64,000 nucleotides of DNA from Streptomyces klenkii. Lineage in GTDB: Bacteria > Actinomycetota > Actinomycetes > Streptomycetales > Streptomycetaceae. The notes beneath the pieces were generated by a model. It was not told the DNA's origin and searched no databases. It saw only the letters and a list, made by a program, of their open reading frames with translations. Of the stretch, positions 8,021 to 16,861 are shown piece after piece. The translations under genes were made by a program, and so were the position numbers. Each line of letters opens with the position of its first letter. Position 1 is the stretch's first letter. The stretch spans positions 186,001 to 250,000 of the forward strand of contig NZ_RBAM01000003.1 in the NCBI RefSeq assembly GCF_003626645.1. Reading direction: 5' to 3'.

Positions 8021-8401
8021 ATGATCGCGAAACTGATGTATCCCGTCGTCGACTGTCCGGACCCGGCGGCGCTGGCCGGCTTCTACGCCCGGATCCTCGA
8101 CTGGGAGGTGGACGCCTCCGACCCGTCCTGGGTGTGGCTGACCTCGCCCGCGGGCGAGCGGATCGCCTTCCAGGAGGCGAAGGACCACCGGCCGCCGCGC
8201 TGGCCGGACCCGGCCTTCCCGCAGCAGTTCCACCTGGACTTCGAGGTCGCCACGCGGGAGGACGTGGAGCGGGCGCGGGGCGAGGTGGCCGCGCTGGGGG
8301 CGGAGTTCCTGCACGACAGCGGCGGCGAGGAGAAGGGGTGGCTGGTGTTCAACGACCCCGCGGGGCACCCCTTCTGCCTCTGCTACGGGCAGTCGTCGTA
8401 G
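8021..8401 (+). CDS. VOC-fold (glyoxalase/bleomycin-resistance-like) protein
   Basis: The 126-residue protein has a single-module vicinal-oxygen-chelate pattern: PVVDCPDPAALAGFYARIL at the start, a central FHLDFEVATREDVERA strand-helix, and the closing FNDPAGHPFCLCY. VOC proteins bind a metal or small hydrophobic ligand as dimers; the substrate cannot be told from sequence. The ATG at 8021 lacks a ribosome binding site and sits right after a -10-like hexamer. It is divergent from the GH101 gene and convergent with the metalloprotease-like gene. Functions could range from dioxygenase or isomerase to drug sequestration. Confidence 0.85.
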   Translation: MIAKLMYPVVDCPDPAALAGFYARILDWEVDASDPSWVWLTSPAGERIAFQEAKDHRPPRWPDPAFPQQFHLDFEVATREDVERARGEVAALGAEFLHDSGGEEKGWLVFNDPAGHPFCLCYGQSS

Positions 8402-8431
8402 GCCGCGGGCCGGTAGGACTAGGACCGGCCC

Positions 8432-8475
8432 CGGCCCGGGCACCGGTCAGGTTCGGCCCGGGCGCCGGTCAGGTG
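8432..8475. repeat. Near-perfect 21-bp direct repeat at a gene end
   Basis: CGGCCCGGGCACCGGTCAGGT at about 8432-8452 recurs with one mismatch at 8455-8475, where it spans the stop codon of the metalloprotease-like gene. It looks like a short tandem duplication of that gene's 3' end. Confidence 0.6.
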
Positions 8476-9374
8476 TCGCACTCCAGCACCGACCGGCACA
8501 GCCCGCACCGCACGCGTACGCTCCCCCGCACCGGCACCCGGATCCGCTGGTGGCACGTGGGGCACGGGAAGCTCACCCGCAGCGGGTCGTGCCCCTCGAA
8601 GGCGTAGCCCCGTCCGGACGGGGCGCTGCCTCCGGCGTTCTGGACGGCGCGGCGGTCGCGGGCGTAGCGGTGGCGGCCGAGCCGGCCGGTCGCGGCGAGC
8701 GGGGGCCGGCGTCCGTCGCGCCGGGCCTCCGCGAGGCCCTTGGTGTAGGCGTCGTACGCCTGGGGGCTGGTGAACCACGGGGAGGGGTCCTCGCCGAAGG
8801 CCTGCGCCCGCTTGGCGAGGACGTAGCCGAACTCCTCCGGGGTGAGGTAGCCGAGCTTCTGCGTGGAGACCGCCGACTCGCGGTAGGCGTCCAGCAGCAG
8901 CCACCCCGCCCCCAGGTACGCCGCCGCGGTGTCGGTGAGGATCTCGTTGTCGCGGGTGCCGGGGAAGGCGAGGCCCAGCCGGTGCAGGTAGACGTGCATG
9001 ACCTCGTGGGAGAGGGCGGCGCCGATGTCCTTGCGGTGGGTCTTGAAGCGGGAGTTGAGCTCGATGAAGTACTCCGGGCCTGCCGCGAGCTCGATGCTTC
9101 CCGCGTGCCGCATGTCGCGGAAGCTGACGATCATCCGGGCGTCCGGCAGGTGCAGGTGGCGCACCATTGCGCCGGCGACGCGCTGCACGCCGAGGTACGG
9201 GTTCTCGTCGTCGTCGAAGGCCACGTCGGCCGGGGGCATGCTGAGCTCGAAGGTGTGCACCGTGTCGTAGGAGAGGCGTTTGTACAGGGCGGTGATCGCG
9301 GCGCGCACGGTGTTGATGTGCGGGAAGCCGTGCACGATCTCGACGCCGTGTCCCGTTCCGGTCCCGGTGCCCAC
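8469..9374 (-). CDS. Putative zinc metalloprotease with C-terminal zinc ribbon
   Basis: The protein (about 301 residues from GTG 9374; 312 from GTG 9407) carries an HExxH motif, HEVMH, in a helix with a further His (HEVMHVYLHRLG), preceded by an FIELNSRF strand and followed by acidic residues that could supply a third ligand. The last 45 residues form a zinc ribbon with CPTC and CGLC pairs. No signal peptide or membrane segment is seen, so it is probably cytosolic. I prefer the GTG at 9374 because AGGGGG lies nine bases upstream, while 9407 has none. The motif fits zincin-like peptidases; neither substrate nor activity is known, and I do not recognise a characterised homologue. Confidence 0.75.
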   Translation of the reverse strand: MGTGTGTGHGVEIVHGFPHINTVRAAITALYKRLSYDTVHTFELSMPPADVAFDDDENPYLGVQRVAGAMVRHLHLPDARMIVSFRDMRHAGSIELAAGPEYFIELNSRFKTHRKDIGAALSHEVMHVYLHRLGLAFPGTRDNEILTDTAAAYLGAGWLLLDAYRESAVSTQKLGYLTPEEFGYVLAKRAQAFGEDPSPWFTSPQAYDAYTKGLAEARRDGRRPPLAATGRLGRHRYARDRRAVQNAGGSAPSGRGYAFEGHDPLRVSFPCPTCHQRIRVPVRGSVRVRCGLCRSVLECDT

Positions 9375-9441
9375 GCGTGACCACCCCCTGGGGTCCCCTG
9401 TCTCCACTGTACGGGGGCGGTGCGGTGCGGCGGCAGTGCGC

Positions 9442-9530
9442 GGCGACGGCGGTACGGGTGGGAGGACGCCGGCAGTACGGCCGGGACGCCGGCGGTACGG
9501 CTGACAGGGCGCCGGCGGTACGGCTGGCCG
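9442..9530. repeat. Degenerate ~20-bp tandem repeats
   Basis: Three to four copies related to GACGCCGGCGGTACGGCTG run head to tail upstream of the trypsin promoter (clear units at 9465-9484, 9485-9504 and 9509-9528). They fill the divergent gap between the metalloprotease-like gene and the trypsin gene. No function is evident. Confidence 0.6.
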
Positions 9531-9541
9531 AAACGGGGTGC

Positions 9542-9570
9542 TTGTCGCACGTTCGTTCGCTGCTCATAAT
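9542..9570 (+). promoter_or_regulatory. Candidate sigma-70-type promoter for the trypsin gene
   Basis: TTGTCG at 9542-9547 and CATAAT at 9565-9570 are spaced 17 bp apart, a good match for a vegetative promoter in this GC-rich setting. The expected start near 9577 gives an untranslated leader of about 88 bases before the TTG start codon. Confidence 0.55.
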
Positions 9571-9602
9571 CGCACCGCGCAGCGAAGGCTCGATTCCGGT
9601 AA

Positions 9603-10472
<870 letters not shown>

Positions 10473-10523
10473 CCCCTGCGGGGGGTGTGCGGCCCCGTAC
10501 GGTCCGCCCCGGCTCCCCCGCCG

Positions 10524-10563
10524 TTGCGCCGTCCGGAGGGTCCCCGACGCCCGGACGGCGCAA
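10524..10563. terminator. Hairpin terminator after the trypsin gene
   Basis: Perfect 13-bp inverted arms (10524-10536 and 10551-10563, TTGCGCCGTCCGG) flank a 14-base loop, about 50 bp after the trypsin stop codon and before the next gene on the same strand. It fits an intrinsic-type terminator. Confidence 0.65.
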
Positions 10564-10752
10564 TCACGCGTCCTCCTCCGGAGCCCGCGCACGCGACTCC
10601 GGTATGACGTGGGCGGGCCCTCGTCATCCTTTCGGCCGAGGCGAGAATGGTCGGACAGTCGAGGTGTGGGCGCCGTAAAGGCCCGTAACGTGAAGTCGTG
10701 GCCGCAGACCGGCGGCCGCAGACCGAGCCGACCGTTACGGAAGAGGGACCCC

Positions 10753-11478
10753 GTGTCCGCCAAGCACCGCATCGCCGCCGCCACCGTCCTCGCCGCCGCC
10801 GTCGGCGCGGTCGCCTGGCCGACGGCCAGTGCGCTCGCCGCGGACGCCCACTCCTCCGGCGGCAGGGACACCGGCTCGGGCCGCCCCGTGGTCGTCCGGC
10901 AGGTCCAGCTGCCCGACGGCAGCCGCGCCCAGCTGGCCTCCGGCGAGCGCGGCACGTCGGTGACGGTGACCAAGCACGGCAAGCAGCAGCACACGATCGA
11001 CGCGTCCCGCCCCGCGGCCGACCTCGACCGGCTCCACCTGCGCATCCTCGGCGGGGACACCGCCAAGCCCACGCTGCGCGCCTCCCTCGACGGGGCCCAG
11101 CTGACCAACTACTACGACTTCGCCTCGGGCACCCTGCGGCACACCCCCGACGGCGCCGAGTCCACCGCGGTCCACCACAAGGGCGCCAAGGACATCAAGG
11201 GCGTCAAGCACGCCCCCGGCACCACCACCGGTTCCGGCCATGTCGTCACCGTGCGCAACAGCGGCGAGCCACAGGCCCCGTCCCGCCAGCGCACGCTCCA
11301 CGCCGCCTCCAGCAACCCCGTCAAGCGGGTCGTCGAGGCGGGCGAGGTCATCAAGGGCCGGCACGACATCGGCGCCCCGGCCCTCGCGGGCGGCGTCGGC
11401 CTGCTCGCCCTCGGCGGCGGCGCCTACGGCGTGCGCCGCCTCGCCGCCCGCCGGGCCGTCCGCGGCACCGGGAAGTAA
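10753..11478 (+). CDS. Secreted, membrane-anchored protein of unknown function
   Basis: The 241-residue protein starts at GTG 10753 behind a good GGAAGAGGG site. It has a signal peptide (residues 1 to about 29, ending ASALA), a polar region rich in short beta-prone stretches, Thr, His and Lys, and a C-terminal hydrophobic segment followed by an Arg-rich tail (about 208-241). This is the layout of a surface protein held by a C-terminal anchor, although there is no LPxTG sortase motif. It lies 60 bp upstream of the two-component system on the same strand, so it may be the signal-side partner or a target; that is inference. I do not recognise a family. Confidence 0.75.
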   Translation: MSAKHRIAAATVLAAAVGAVAWPTASALAADAHSSGGRDTGSGRPVVVRQVQLPDGSRAQLASGERGTSVTVTKHGKQQHTIDASRPAADLDRLHLRILGGDTAKPTLRASLDGAQLTNYYDFASGTLRHTPDGAESTAVHHKGAKDIKGVKHAPGTTTGSGHVVTVRNSGEPQAPSRQRTLHAASSNPVKRVVEAGEVIKGRHDIGAPALAGGVGLLALGGGAYGVRRLAARRAVRGTGK

Positions 11479-11538
11479 CCCCGTACGGCGGGCACCGCCG
11501 CACGGTCAGCACAGCGCAAGGGACCGCAAGGAACGAGT

Positions 11539-12216
11539 ATGGCGATCACCGTGGTCATCGCGGACGACCAGGAGATGGTCCGCACCGGGTTCCGCATGAT
11601 CCTGGAGAGCCAGCCCGACATCGAGGTCGTCGCCGACGTCGTGGACGGCGAGGCCGCCCTCGCCGCCGTCGAGGAGCACGAGCCCGACGTGCTGCTCCTC
11701 GACATCCGCATGCCCAAGCTCGACGGCCTGGAGGTCACCCGCCGCCTGTCGGCGCGCACGACCGGCCGGCCGGGGCTCGGCGGGCGCCCGCGCATCGTCA
11801 TCGTCACCACCTTCGACCTCGACGAATACGTGCACACCGCGCTCCGCAACGGCGCCTCCGGCTTCCTCCTGAAGGACGCGAGCCCCGCCATGCTCGTCGA
11901 GGCCGTGCACGCGGCCGCCGTGGGCGACTCCCTCATCTCGCCCGCCATCACCGTCCGCCTCCTGCGCGACATGGCGCCCGGCGGCCCCGCGGGCCCGGCG
12001 AGGGCCCCCTCCGAGCCGCTGACCGACCGCGAGGCCGACGTCGTGCGCTGCCTGGCCCGCGGCGCGACCAACGCCGAGATCGCCGCCGAGCTGTTCGTGT
12101 CGCTGTCCACGGTCAAGACCCACCTGGCCAACGTGCAGACGAAGCTGGACGCCCGCAACCGCGTCGAGATCGCCGCCTGGGCCTGGGAGAGCGGGCTGGC
12201 CGCGGGCGGCACGTGA
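11539..12216 (+). CDS. LuxR/NarL family response regulator
   Basis: The 225-residue protein has a receiver domain (1 to about 125) with acidic pocket Asp9-Asp10, phospho-acceptor Asp55 in LLLDIRMPK, Thr in VTTFD and Lys in LLKDA. A C-terminal LuxR-type helix-turn-helix (about 155-220) carries LTDREADVVRCLARG and STVKTHLANV. Phosphorylation by the adjacent kinase should drive dimerisation and DNA binding. The stop codon overlaps the kinase GTG by four bases (GTGA), so translation is coupled. The regulon is unknown; the surface-protein gene just upstream is the nearest candidate. Confidence 0.95.
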   Translation: MAITVVIADDQEMVRTGFRMILESQPDIEVVADVVDGEAALAAVEEHEPDVLLLDIRMPKLDGLEVTRRLSARTTGRPGLGGRPRIVIVTTFDLDEYVHTALRNGASGFLLKDASPAMLVEAVHAAAVGDSLISPAITVRLLRDMAPGGPAGPARAPSEPLTDREADVVRCLARGATNAEIAAELFVSLSTVKTHLANVQTKLDARNRVEIAAWAWESGLAAGGT

Positions 12217-13364
12217 CCAGGTGGGCCGGCTGGGCCGTCCGCCACCCCCGGCGGGCGGCCTTCGCGAAGGCCGGGCTCGGGGCGGTCCTGCTCTGCCTCG
12301 TGGCCCTGGAGGGCATCGCGCTCACCCGGCAGCCGAGCGAGCCGCACGCCATCGTCCTCGCCTCGGGCGTCCTCGTCTGCCTGTGCGCCGTGCCCTACGG
12401 GTGGATCCCGCTGACCGTACGGGCGTCCGTCGCGGCCGCGGTCTCCCTCGTCGCCTCCGCCGTCCTGATGATCGGGCCGCACCCCCGCGTCGTGTGGGGC
12501 ATGGGCGAGGACGTCGCCCTGCTCGTCCTGTTCACCCTCGTCGTCAGCAGGTCCTCCAACCGCGTCGCGGCCGTTCTCGGCCCGCTGCTCGCCGTCGCCG
12601 TCGTGGCCGCGCCCATGCGCGACCTCAAGCCCGAGTGGTTCACGGCCCTGTTCTCGATGCTGCTGGTCGTCGTGGGCACGTACTCGCTGCTGCTGCGCGG
12701 CCACGCCACGCAGCGCGTACGGGACCTGACCGCCGTCCGCACCGCCGAGCGCCTCGAACTCGCCCGCGAGCTCCACGACCTCGTCGCCCACCACATCACC
12801 GGCATCGCCGTGCAGGCCCAGGCCGCCCGCTTCACGGCGGTGGAGGGGCCCGCGGCGGTCGGCGCGTTCGAGCGCATCGAGACGTCCGCGGGTGAGGCGC
12901 TCGGCGCGATGCGCCGCCTGGTGAGCGTGTTGCGGGAGGGGGAGGCGGAGACGGAGCCGGTCGCCGGGCTGCCCGAGGTGCGTGCGCTGACCGAGTCCTT
13001 CGCGCGCACGGGTCCGCCCGTCGTCCTCTACATCGAGCAGGGGCTGGAGAGCTGGCTCCCCGCCGAGGTCGCCGCGGGCGTGCACCGCGTCGTCCGCGAG
13101 GCCCTCACCAACATCCGCAAGCACGCCGCGGACGCCACGGCCGTACGGATCGGCATCCGGGGTGTGCCCGCGGGCGTCGAGCTGCGCATCGCCGACGACG
13201 GCAGGCACGCGGCCGCGCTCCCGGAGAAGGCCCGGGGCGGCGGCTTCGGCCTGGTGGGCCTGAGCGAGCGCGCGAAGGCGATGGGCGGCCTGCTGCGGGC
13301 GGGCCCCGCGCCGGAGGGCGGCTGGGAGGTCACGGCACGCTTCCCGGTGGATCGCAGGAGGTGA
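12213..13364 (+). CDS. Sensor histidine kinase (HisKA_3 type)
   Basis: The 383-residue protein begins at the GTG inside the GTGA overlap with the regulator gene. Residues about 15-165 hold several membrane segments with short loops and no large extracellular sensor domain, so it may sense within the membrane. The dimerisation/phosphoacceptor region has His188 in ELARELHDLVAHH. The HATPase_c domain has the N box REALTNIRKHA, then ADDG and a glycine-rich GGGFGLVGLSERA. It pairs with the upstream LuxR-type regulator, as in NarX-like or DesK-like systems. The stimulus is unknown. Confidence 0.95.
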   Translation: MTRWAGWAVRHPRRAAFAKAGLGAVLLCLVALEGIALTRQPSEPHAIVLASGVLVCLCAVPYGWIPLTVRASVAAAVSLVASAVLMIGPHPRVVWGMGEDVALLVLFTLVVSRSSNRVAAVLGPLLAVAVVAAPMRDLKPEWFTALFSMLLVVVGTYSLLLRGHATQRVRDLTAVRTAERLELARELHDLVAHHITGIAVQAQAARFTAVEGPAAVGAFERIETSAGEALGAMRRLVSVLREGEAETEPVAGLPEVRALTESFARTGPPVVLYIEQGLESWLPAEVAAGVHRVVREALTNIRKHAADATAVRIGIRGVPAGVELRIADDGRHAAALPEKARGGGFGLVGLSERAKAMGGLLRAGPAPEGGWEVTARFPVDRRR

Positions 13365-13393
13365 AGGGCGGCCGCGGGGGCGGGCCCCTTCAC
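13361..13393. terminator. Hairpin overlapping two converging stop codons
   Basis: GTGAAGGG at 13361-13368 and its complement CCCTTCAC at 13386-13393 form an 8-bp stem that includes the stop codons of both the kinase (13362-13364) and the GH113-like gene (13390-13392). The 25-bp gap between the two genes offers no other room for termination, so a shared bidirectional terminator is likely. Confidence 0.55.
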
Positions 13394-14463
13394 TTCCAGT
13401 GCTGGCGCAGCACCTTCTCCGCCGGCTTGCCGTGGGGTGTGTACGCGAGGCGGCGCGGGGTTTCGCCGGCGTCGGGCCAGTCGTCCCACATCCACCAGCA
13501 GACCCCCGCCCACCAGGGCTTTCCGTCGAGGGCGGTGAGCAGCGCCTCGTACGCGGCGGCCTGTTCGTCCTCGCCGCCGCTCTTGCTGACGGTCCAGGAG
13601 TAGGGGGCGGTGGTGGTGCCGCGCTGGCTGACGTAGCCGGCCTCGGTGAAGAGGATCTTGCGGTGGTGGCGGGCGGAGAAGGCGGCGAGTTCGCCGGTGA
13701 TGGGCTTCCAGGCGTCGCGGAGCCGGGCCGCGTCGGCCGTGGGGCGCTCGGCGAGGGGCCAGTAGGCGTCGATGCCGATGACGTCGAGGTCGTCCCAGAA
13801 GGCGACGGTGCGGTACTCGTCGTAGTTGGCGGCGTAGGTGAGGGGGCCGTGGTAGCGGTCGCGGACGGCGCGCACGACCTTGCTCCAGCGGGCGCCGTCG
13901 CGGGAGGTGCCGGCCAGTTCGGTGCCGACGGCGAGCTGGTCCGTCTTCGTGTCGGTGGCGAGCGTCGCGTAGTGGGTGATGAAGCGCTCGTAGGCGGTGA
14001 ACCAGGCGCCGGGGTCGCCGGGCCGGATGCCGGCCCGGTCGCCGCCCTTCACGAGGTCGACGTGCGGTTTGAGCATGACCTTGAGGCCGGTCTCGTGGGC
14101 GAGGCCGATGATGTGCCGCAGGGCGTCGTCGCCGGCGGTCTCGCCGGTGGTGTGCATGCCGGGGTCGCCGGTGCCGTCCTGGTACCAGGTGGGGGTGAAG
14201 GTCACCCAGCGGGCGCCGGTGGCGGCGATCTGCCGCAGGTAGGGGGCGGCGTCGGGGCCGGTGTAGTCGCCGGTGTTCCAGGAGGGGAGGGTGATGCCGC
14301 GCATGCCGGCCGCCTTTGCGTCATCGGGGCGGGCGCTGGGCCCGGGCGGGGTCTCCTCGCCGGAGTCCCCGTCCGGGCCGCCCGAGGAGCAGCCCGTGAG
14401 GCACCCGGCGAGGAGGAGGGCGGCCGTGAGCAGCGCGCCGGCCGCTCTCCTCCCGGCGCTCAC
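13390..14463 (-). CDS. Secreted lipoprotein, GH113-like glycoside hydrolase
   Basis: The 357-residue protein starts with GTG in a GTGA overlap with the upstream deacetylase-like gene. The signal ends in a lipobox (LLAGC, with a second GC shortly after), so it is probably a lipid-anchored lipoprotein. The rest is a TIM barrel of the GH113 type: GITLPSWNTGDY, a VMLKPHVDL strand, Glu182 in VGTELAGTS (likely acid/base), DVIGIDAYWPL and Glu274 in LFTEAGY (likely nucleophile). GH113 includes beta-1,4-mannanases. Coupling to the deacetylase-like gene and a polysaccharide synthase next door suggests it trims a self-made polymer. Substrate is inferred, not shown. Confidence 0.8.
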   Translation of the reverse strand: MSAGRRAAGALLTAALLLAGCLTGCSSGGPDGDSGEETPPGPSARPDDAKAAGMRGITLPSWNTGDYTGPDAAPYLRQIAATGARWVTFTPTWYQDGTGDPGMHTTGETAGDDALRHIIGLAHETGLKVMLKPHVDLVKGGDRAGIRPGDPGAWFTAYERFITHYATLATDTKTDQLAVGTELAGTSRDGARWSKVVRAVRDRYHGPLTYAANYDEYRTVAFWDDLDVIGIDAYWPLAERPTADAARLRDAWKPITGELAAFSARHHRKILFTEAGYVSQRGTTTAPYSWTVSKSGGEDEQAAAYEALLTALDGKPWWAGVCWWMWDDWPDAGETPRRLAYTPHGKPAEKVLRQHWK

Positions 14464-16292
14464 CGGTTCAGGTCCGTGGGGCCGACGAAGGTGTAGCCGA
14501 GGGCCTTGATGCCCTCGATCGTCTGCTGCAACGGCGCCAGCGGGTAGTAGGGGTGGTAGAAGAAGCTGGCCACGCCGTCGCGGACGGCCAGGTTGGCCTT
14601 GGCGGAGGCGATGAGGTCGGCGGGCAGCCGCGGTGGGTGGTTGTTGTACGGGTCGGGCTCGTAGTTGCCGATGTTCTCGGGCAGGACGGTCGTCCCGTAG
14701 ACGTCCTTGACGGCGTACGGGAAGAACTGGCCGATGTAGCGGCTGTTGTCCGGTGTGCCACCGGTGAGCGTGCCGGCGAAGTACAACGAGCGCTCCAGGC
14801 GTGCGGAGTAGTTCTGGCCGAGGACACGGTAGTCGGTGGCGGAGGCCGCGTAGTGCGGAGTGGTCCACAGGGCCGGTTTTGGCAGTCCGGCGGCGGTGAA
14901 TCCGGCCAGGGCCTGGGTGATGCGGCTCTGGGCCCAGGCGGTGGAGTCCTCCGCGGGCGGTCCGTCGAGGACGACGTTGTTCGCCGTGTCGATGTGGGCG
15001 CGGAAGAACTCGAAGTCGTCGCCGGTGACGCCGTTGTACGGGTTGTTGGCCGTGCCGTACTGGTGGGTGTAGCCGTGGTTCATCAGGACGGCGCCGCCGG
15101 CGAGCATGTTCTTGAGCTCGGTGACGACGGCCGGGGCCTGGGCGAGCGTGAGGGTTTCGGGGACGCCGTTGTTGTAGGTGCCCTTGGGGTCGGTGTAGAC
15201 GGGGATGACGTTGATCCCGTACGGGATCTTCTGTGCCTTGAGGTAGTCGGCGATGGTCTTCAGCTGGGCCGGGTCGGACTTGGGGCTGATGTCCTCCAGG
15301 CGGACGAAGGCCTGGTGACGCTCGGCGGTCGTGGGCGCGAGGGCGTCGAAGAGGAGGTCCTCGAAGACGATGACGCGGTCGCTCTCGGAGACGTACGCGA
15401 AGGGGATCTCACCGAGGTAGGTGAGGTTCGAGGAGCGGATCGCCCAGGGGCTGACGGCGCCGGTCGTGGCGTCCTTGGCGTCGGCGAGGCGGGTGACGGC
15501 CGGGATGCCGGGGCCGGTGACGAGGGCGGGGTGGAGCACTCCTCCGTCCTGGCCGGCGGGGATCTGCCGGGTCAGCTGCTGTCCCTTGTACGTGACCTGG
15601 TTGATGTTGCCGACGGAGCCGCCGCTCTCGTAGTACGAGTTGGTGGGGTCCCAGCCGTACTTCTGCTTGAACTGGGCGATGCCCACGGCGCCGGCCATGT
15701 TCCAGATGTTGTCGCCGATCCAGGTGACGGGCCGGCTGGTGGCCATGGCGTCCTGGTAGAAGGCGGCGGGGACGGCGTCGGGGACGGTGCCCCCGTAGTA
15801 GGTCGAGCCGAGGTAGACCGTGGCGGTGTACTGGTTGACCATGCCGGCGGTGTAGGCCGAGACGGGCTTGGCGGTGACGGTGCCGAAGTGGCCGGCGAGG
15901 TTGGCGGTCGCCATGGCGTAGAGCTCGCCCAGTTGCCCGTAGGGGCCGGTGTTGTCGTAGAGGACGAGGGCGGAGGTGCCGGCCGGCGCGGCGAGCGCTG
16001 TCGCGGCGAGGGCGGTCTTCTGCACGCCCGTGCCGGGCGCCGGGGTGATTTTGAGGGCGCCCTGGCGGCGGAGCCGGTCGTTGGCGAGCCGTTCCCTGGC
16101 CGCGGCGGTGAGTTGTTTCTTGCTCGCCGGGGAGAGCGCGAGCGGGTTCACGGCGTCGGTGCTGCGGGGCCCGGGCTTGGATATCGCGGCCCCGGCGGCC
16201 TGGGAAAGCAGGACGCCGCCCAGCAGGGCGGCGAGGAGCATGGCGATGGCGGAGATCCGGATTTTCCTGGATCTCCCTCGCTTGTTTTGCAT
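14460..16292 (-). CDS. Secreted DUF2334 polysaccharide-deacetylase-like protein
   Basis: The 610-residue protein starts at ATG 16292 with AGGGGG seven bases upstream. It has a basic N-terminus and one hydrophobic segment (about 10-30) consistent with export. The N-terminal half is a large domain without an obvious family. The C-terminal half is a DUF2334 NodB-like deacetylase fold: VRLEDIS with Glu333 and Asp334 at the usual acidic position, and HGYTH at 406-410 as the metal-binding His pair. In other synthase-dependent polysaccharide systems such proteins de-N-acetylate the polymer outside the membrane. It leads an operon with the GH113-like gene and is divergent from the GT2 synthase. Confidence 0.82.
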   Translation of the reverse strand: MQNKRGRSRKIRISAIAMLLAALLGGVLLSQAAGAAISKPGPRSTDAVNPLALSPASKKQLTAAARERLANDRLRRQGALKITPAPGTGVQKTALAATALAAPAGTSALVLYDNTGPYGQLGELYAMATANLAGHFGTVTAKPVSAYTAGMVNQYTATVYLGSTYYGGTVPDAVPAAFYQDAMATSRPVTWIGDNIWNMAGAVGIAQFKQKYGWDPTNSYYESGGSVGNINQVTYKGQQLTRQIPAGQDGGVLHPALVTGPGIPAVTRLADAKDATTGAVSPWAIRSSNLTYLGEIPFAYVSESDRVIVFEDLLFDALAPTTAERHQAFVRLEDISPKSDPAQLKTIADYLKAQKIPYGINVIPVYTDPKGTYNNGVPETLTLAQAPAVVTELKNMLAGGAVLMNHGYTHQYGTANNPYNGVTGDDFEFFRAHIDTANNVVLDGPPAEDSTAWAQSRITQALAGFTAAGLPKPALWTTPHYAASATDYRVLGQNYSARLERSLYFAGTLTGGTPDNSRYIGQFFPYAVKDVYGTTVLPENIGNYEPDPYNNHPPRLPADLIASAKANLAVRDGVASFFYHPYYPLAPLQQTIEGIKALGYTFVGPTDLNR

Positions 16293-16355
16293 GAAATTCC
16301 CCCTGGTATTGCTGCGGTCGCACCCCCGTTGCTTCAGGGGCCCGACAGTCGCCAG

Positions 16356-16385
16356 ATTCTTCTGGCCAGGAAGGATGCATGTCAA
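16356..16385 (-). promoter_or_regulatory. Candidate promoter for the deacetylase/GH113 operon
   Basis: On the minus strand a perfect TTGACA (complement of 16380-16385) is followed after 18 bp by AAGAAT (complement of 16356-16361). Transcription would start near 16349, giving a leader of about 57 bases before the ATG at 16292. Confidence 0.55.
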
Positions 16386-16615
16386 TAGACAACTTCGGTC
16401 CTGAGCGGGCAGTTCCGTACAGGACTATTGGTGCAGACCAGAGTTCCCACCCGTCACATCCGGCCACGATCAGGCATAACGACCGGTAGGTTCTTCGAAT
16501 TTGAGATTCCACTCCAACAATAGCCACCAAGTCCGACAGTAATACCGGTCTGATCTGATAGCTTCCCTGCGCATGCCATGCCTCGTCATCGAGAGGCGCA
16601 ATTCGGGGGGAACTC
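16386..16615. other. AT-richer divergent intergenic region of the polysaccharide locus
   Basis: This stretch separates the deacetylase operon from the synthase operon and is clearly less GC-rich than its surroundings. No open frame in it has a ribosome binding site or family resemblance. A TAATAC hexamer about 80 bp upstream of the small membrane gene could serve as the -10 of the plus-strand operon, but I see no convincing -35. Probable regulatory region for both operons. Confidence 0.4.
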
Positions 16616-16861
16616 ATGTACGGAAAACCCGCTCTGGGCTCCGTCCTGCCCATGGCCGGGCTGACGGTCGCGCCCCAAGTGCTACCGGGCATTCCTTTTG
16701 CCAAAGGATTGCAGGAAGCCGCCGGGGCCGGATTCCTGCTCTACTGCACGAGCGCGTTCGTCCTCATAGCCGTCAAACTCTGGTTCGCCGCCCGCGGCAC
16801 GCTCGGCAGCGGGGCTCCGGAAGGCGGCGCACCCGCCGGGACCACCGGCAGCCGGCCTTGA
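16616..16861 (+). CDS. Small membrane protein leading the polysaccharide synthase operon
   Basis: The 81-residue protein has a strong GGGGGG site five bases before its ATG. An N-terminal segment (about 8-24, mildly hydrophobic) and a clear transmembrane helix (about 36-58) are followed by a Gly/Ala/Pro-rich cytoplasmic-looking tail. Its stop codon overlaps the likely TTG start of the GT2 gene (TTGA), implying coupled translation and possibly a fixed ratio. Several synthase-dependent polysaccharide systems use a small accessory membrane subunit with the synthase; this is a plausible but unproven analogy. I recognise no named family. Confidence 0.75.
   Translation: MYGKPALGSVLPMAGLTVAPQVLPGIPFAKGLQEAAGAGFLLYCTSAFVLIAVKLWFAARGTLGSGAPEGGAPAGTTGSRP

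Noticed and set aside
3817..8607. Very long plus-strand open frame (about 1600 codons) opposite the AraC and GH101 genes
   Set aside because: It is the antisense shadow of GC3-biased genes, is Gly/Val/Ala-rich without domain motifs, and runs through three well-supported genes on both strands.
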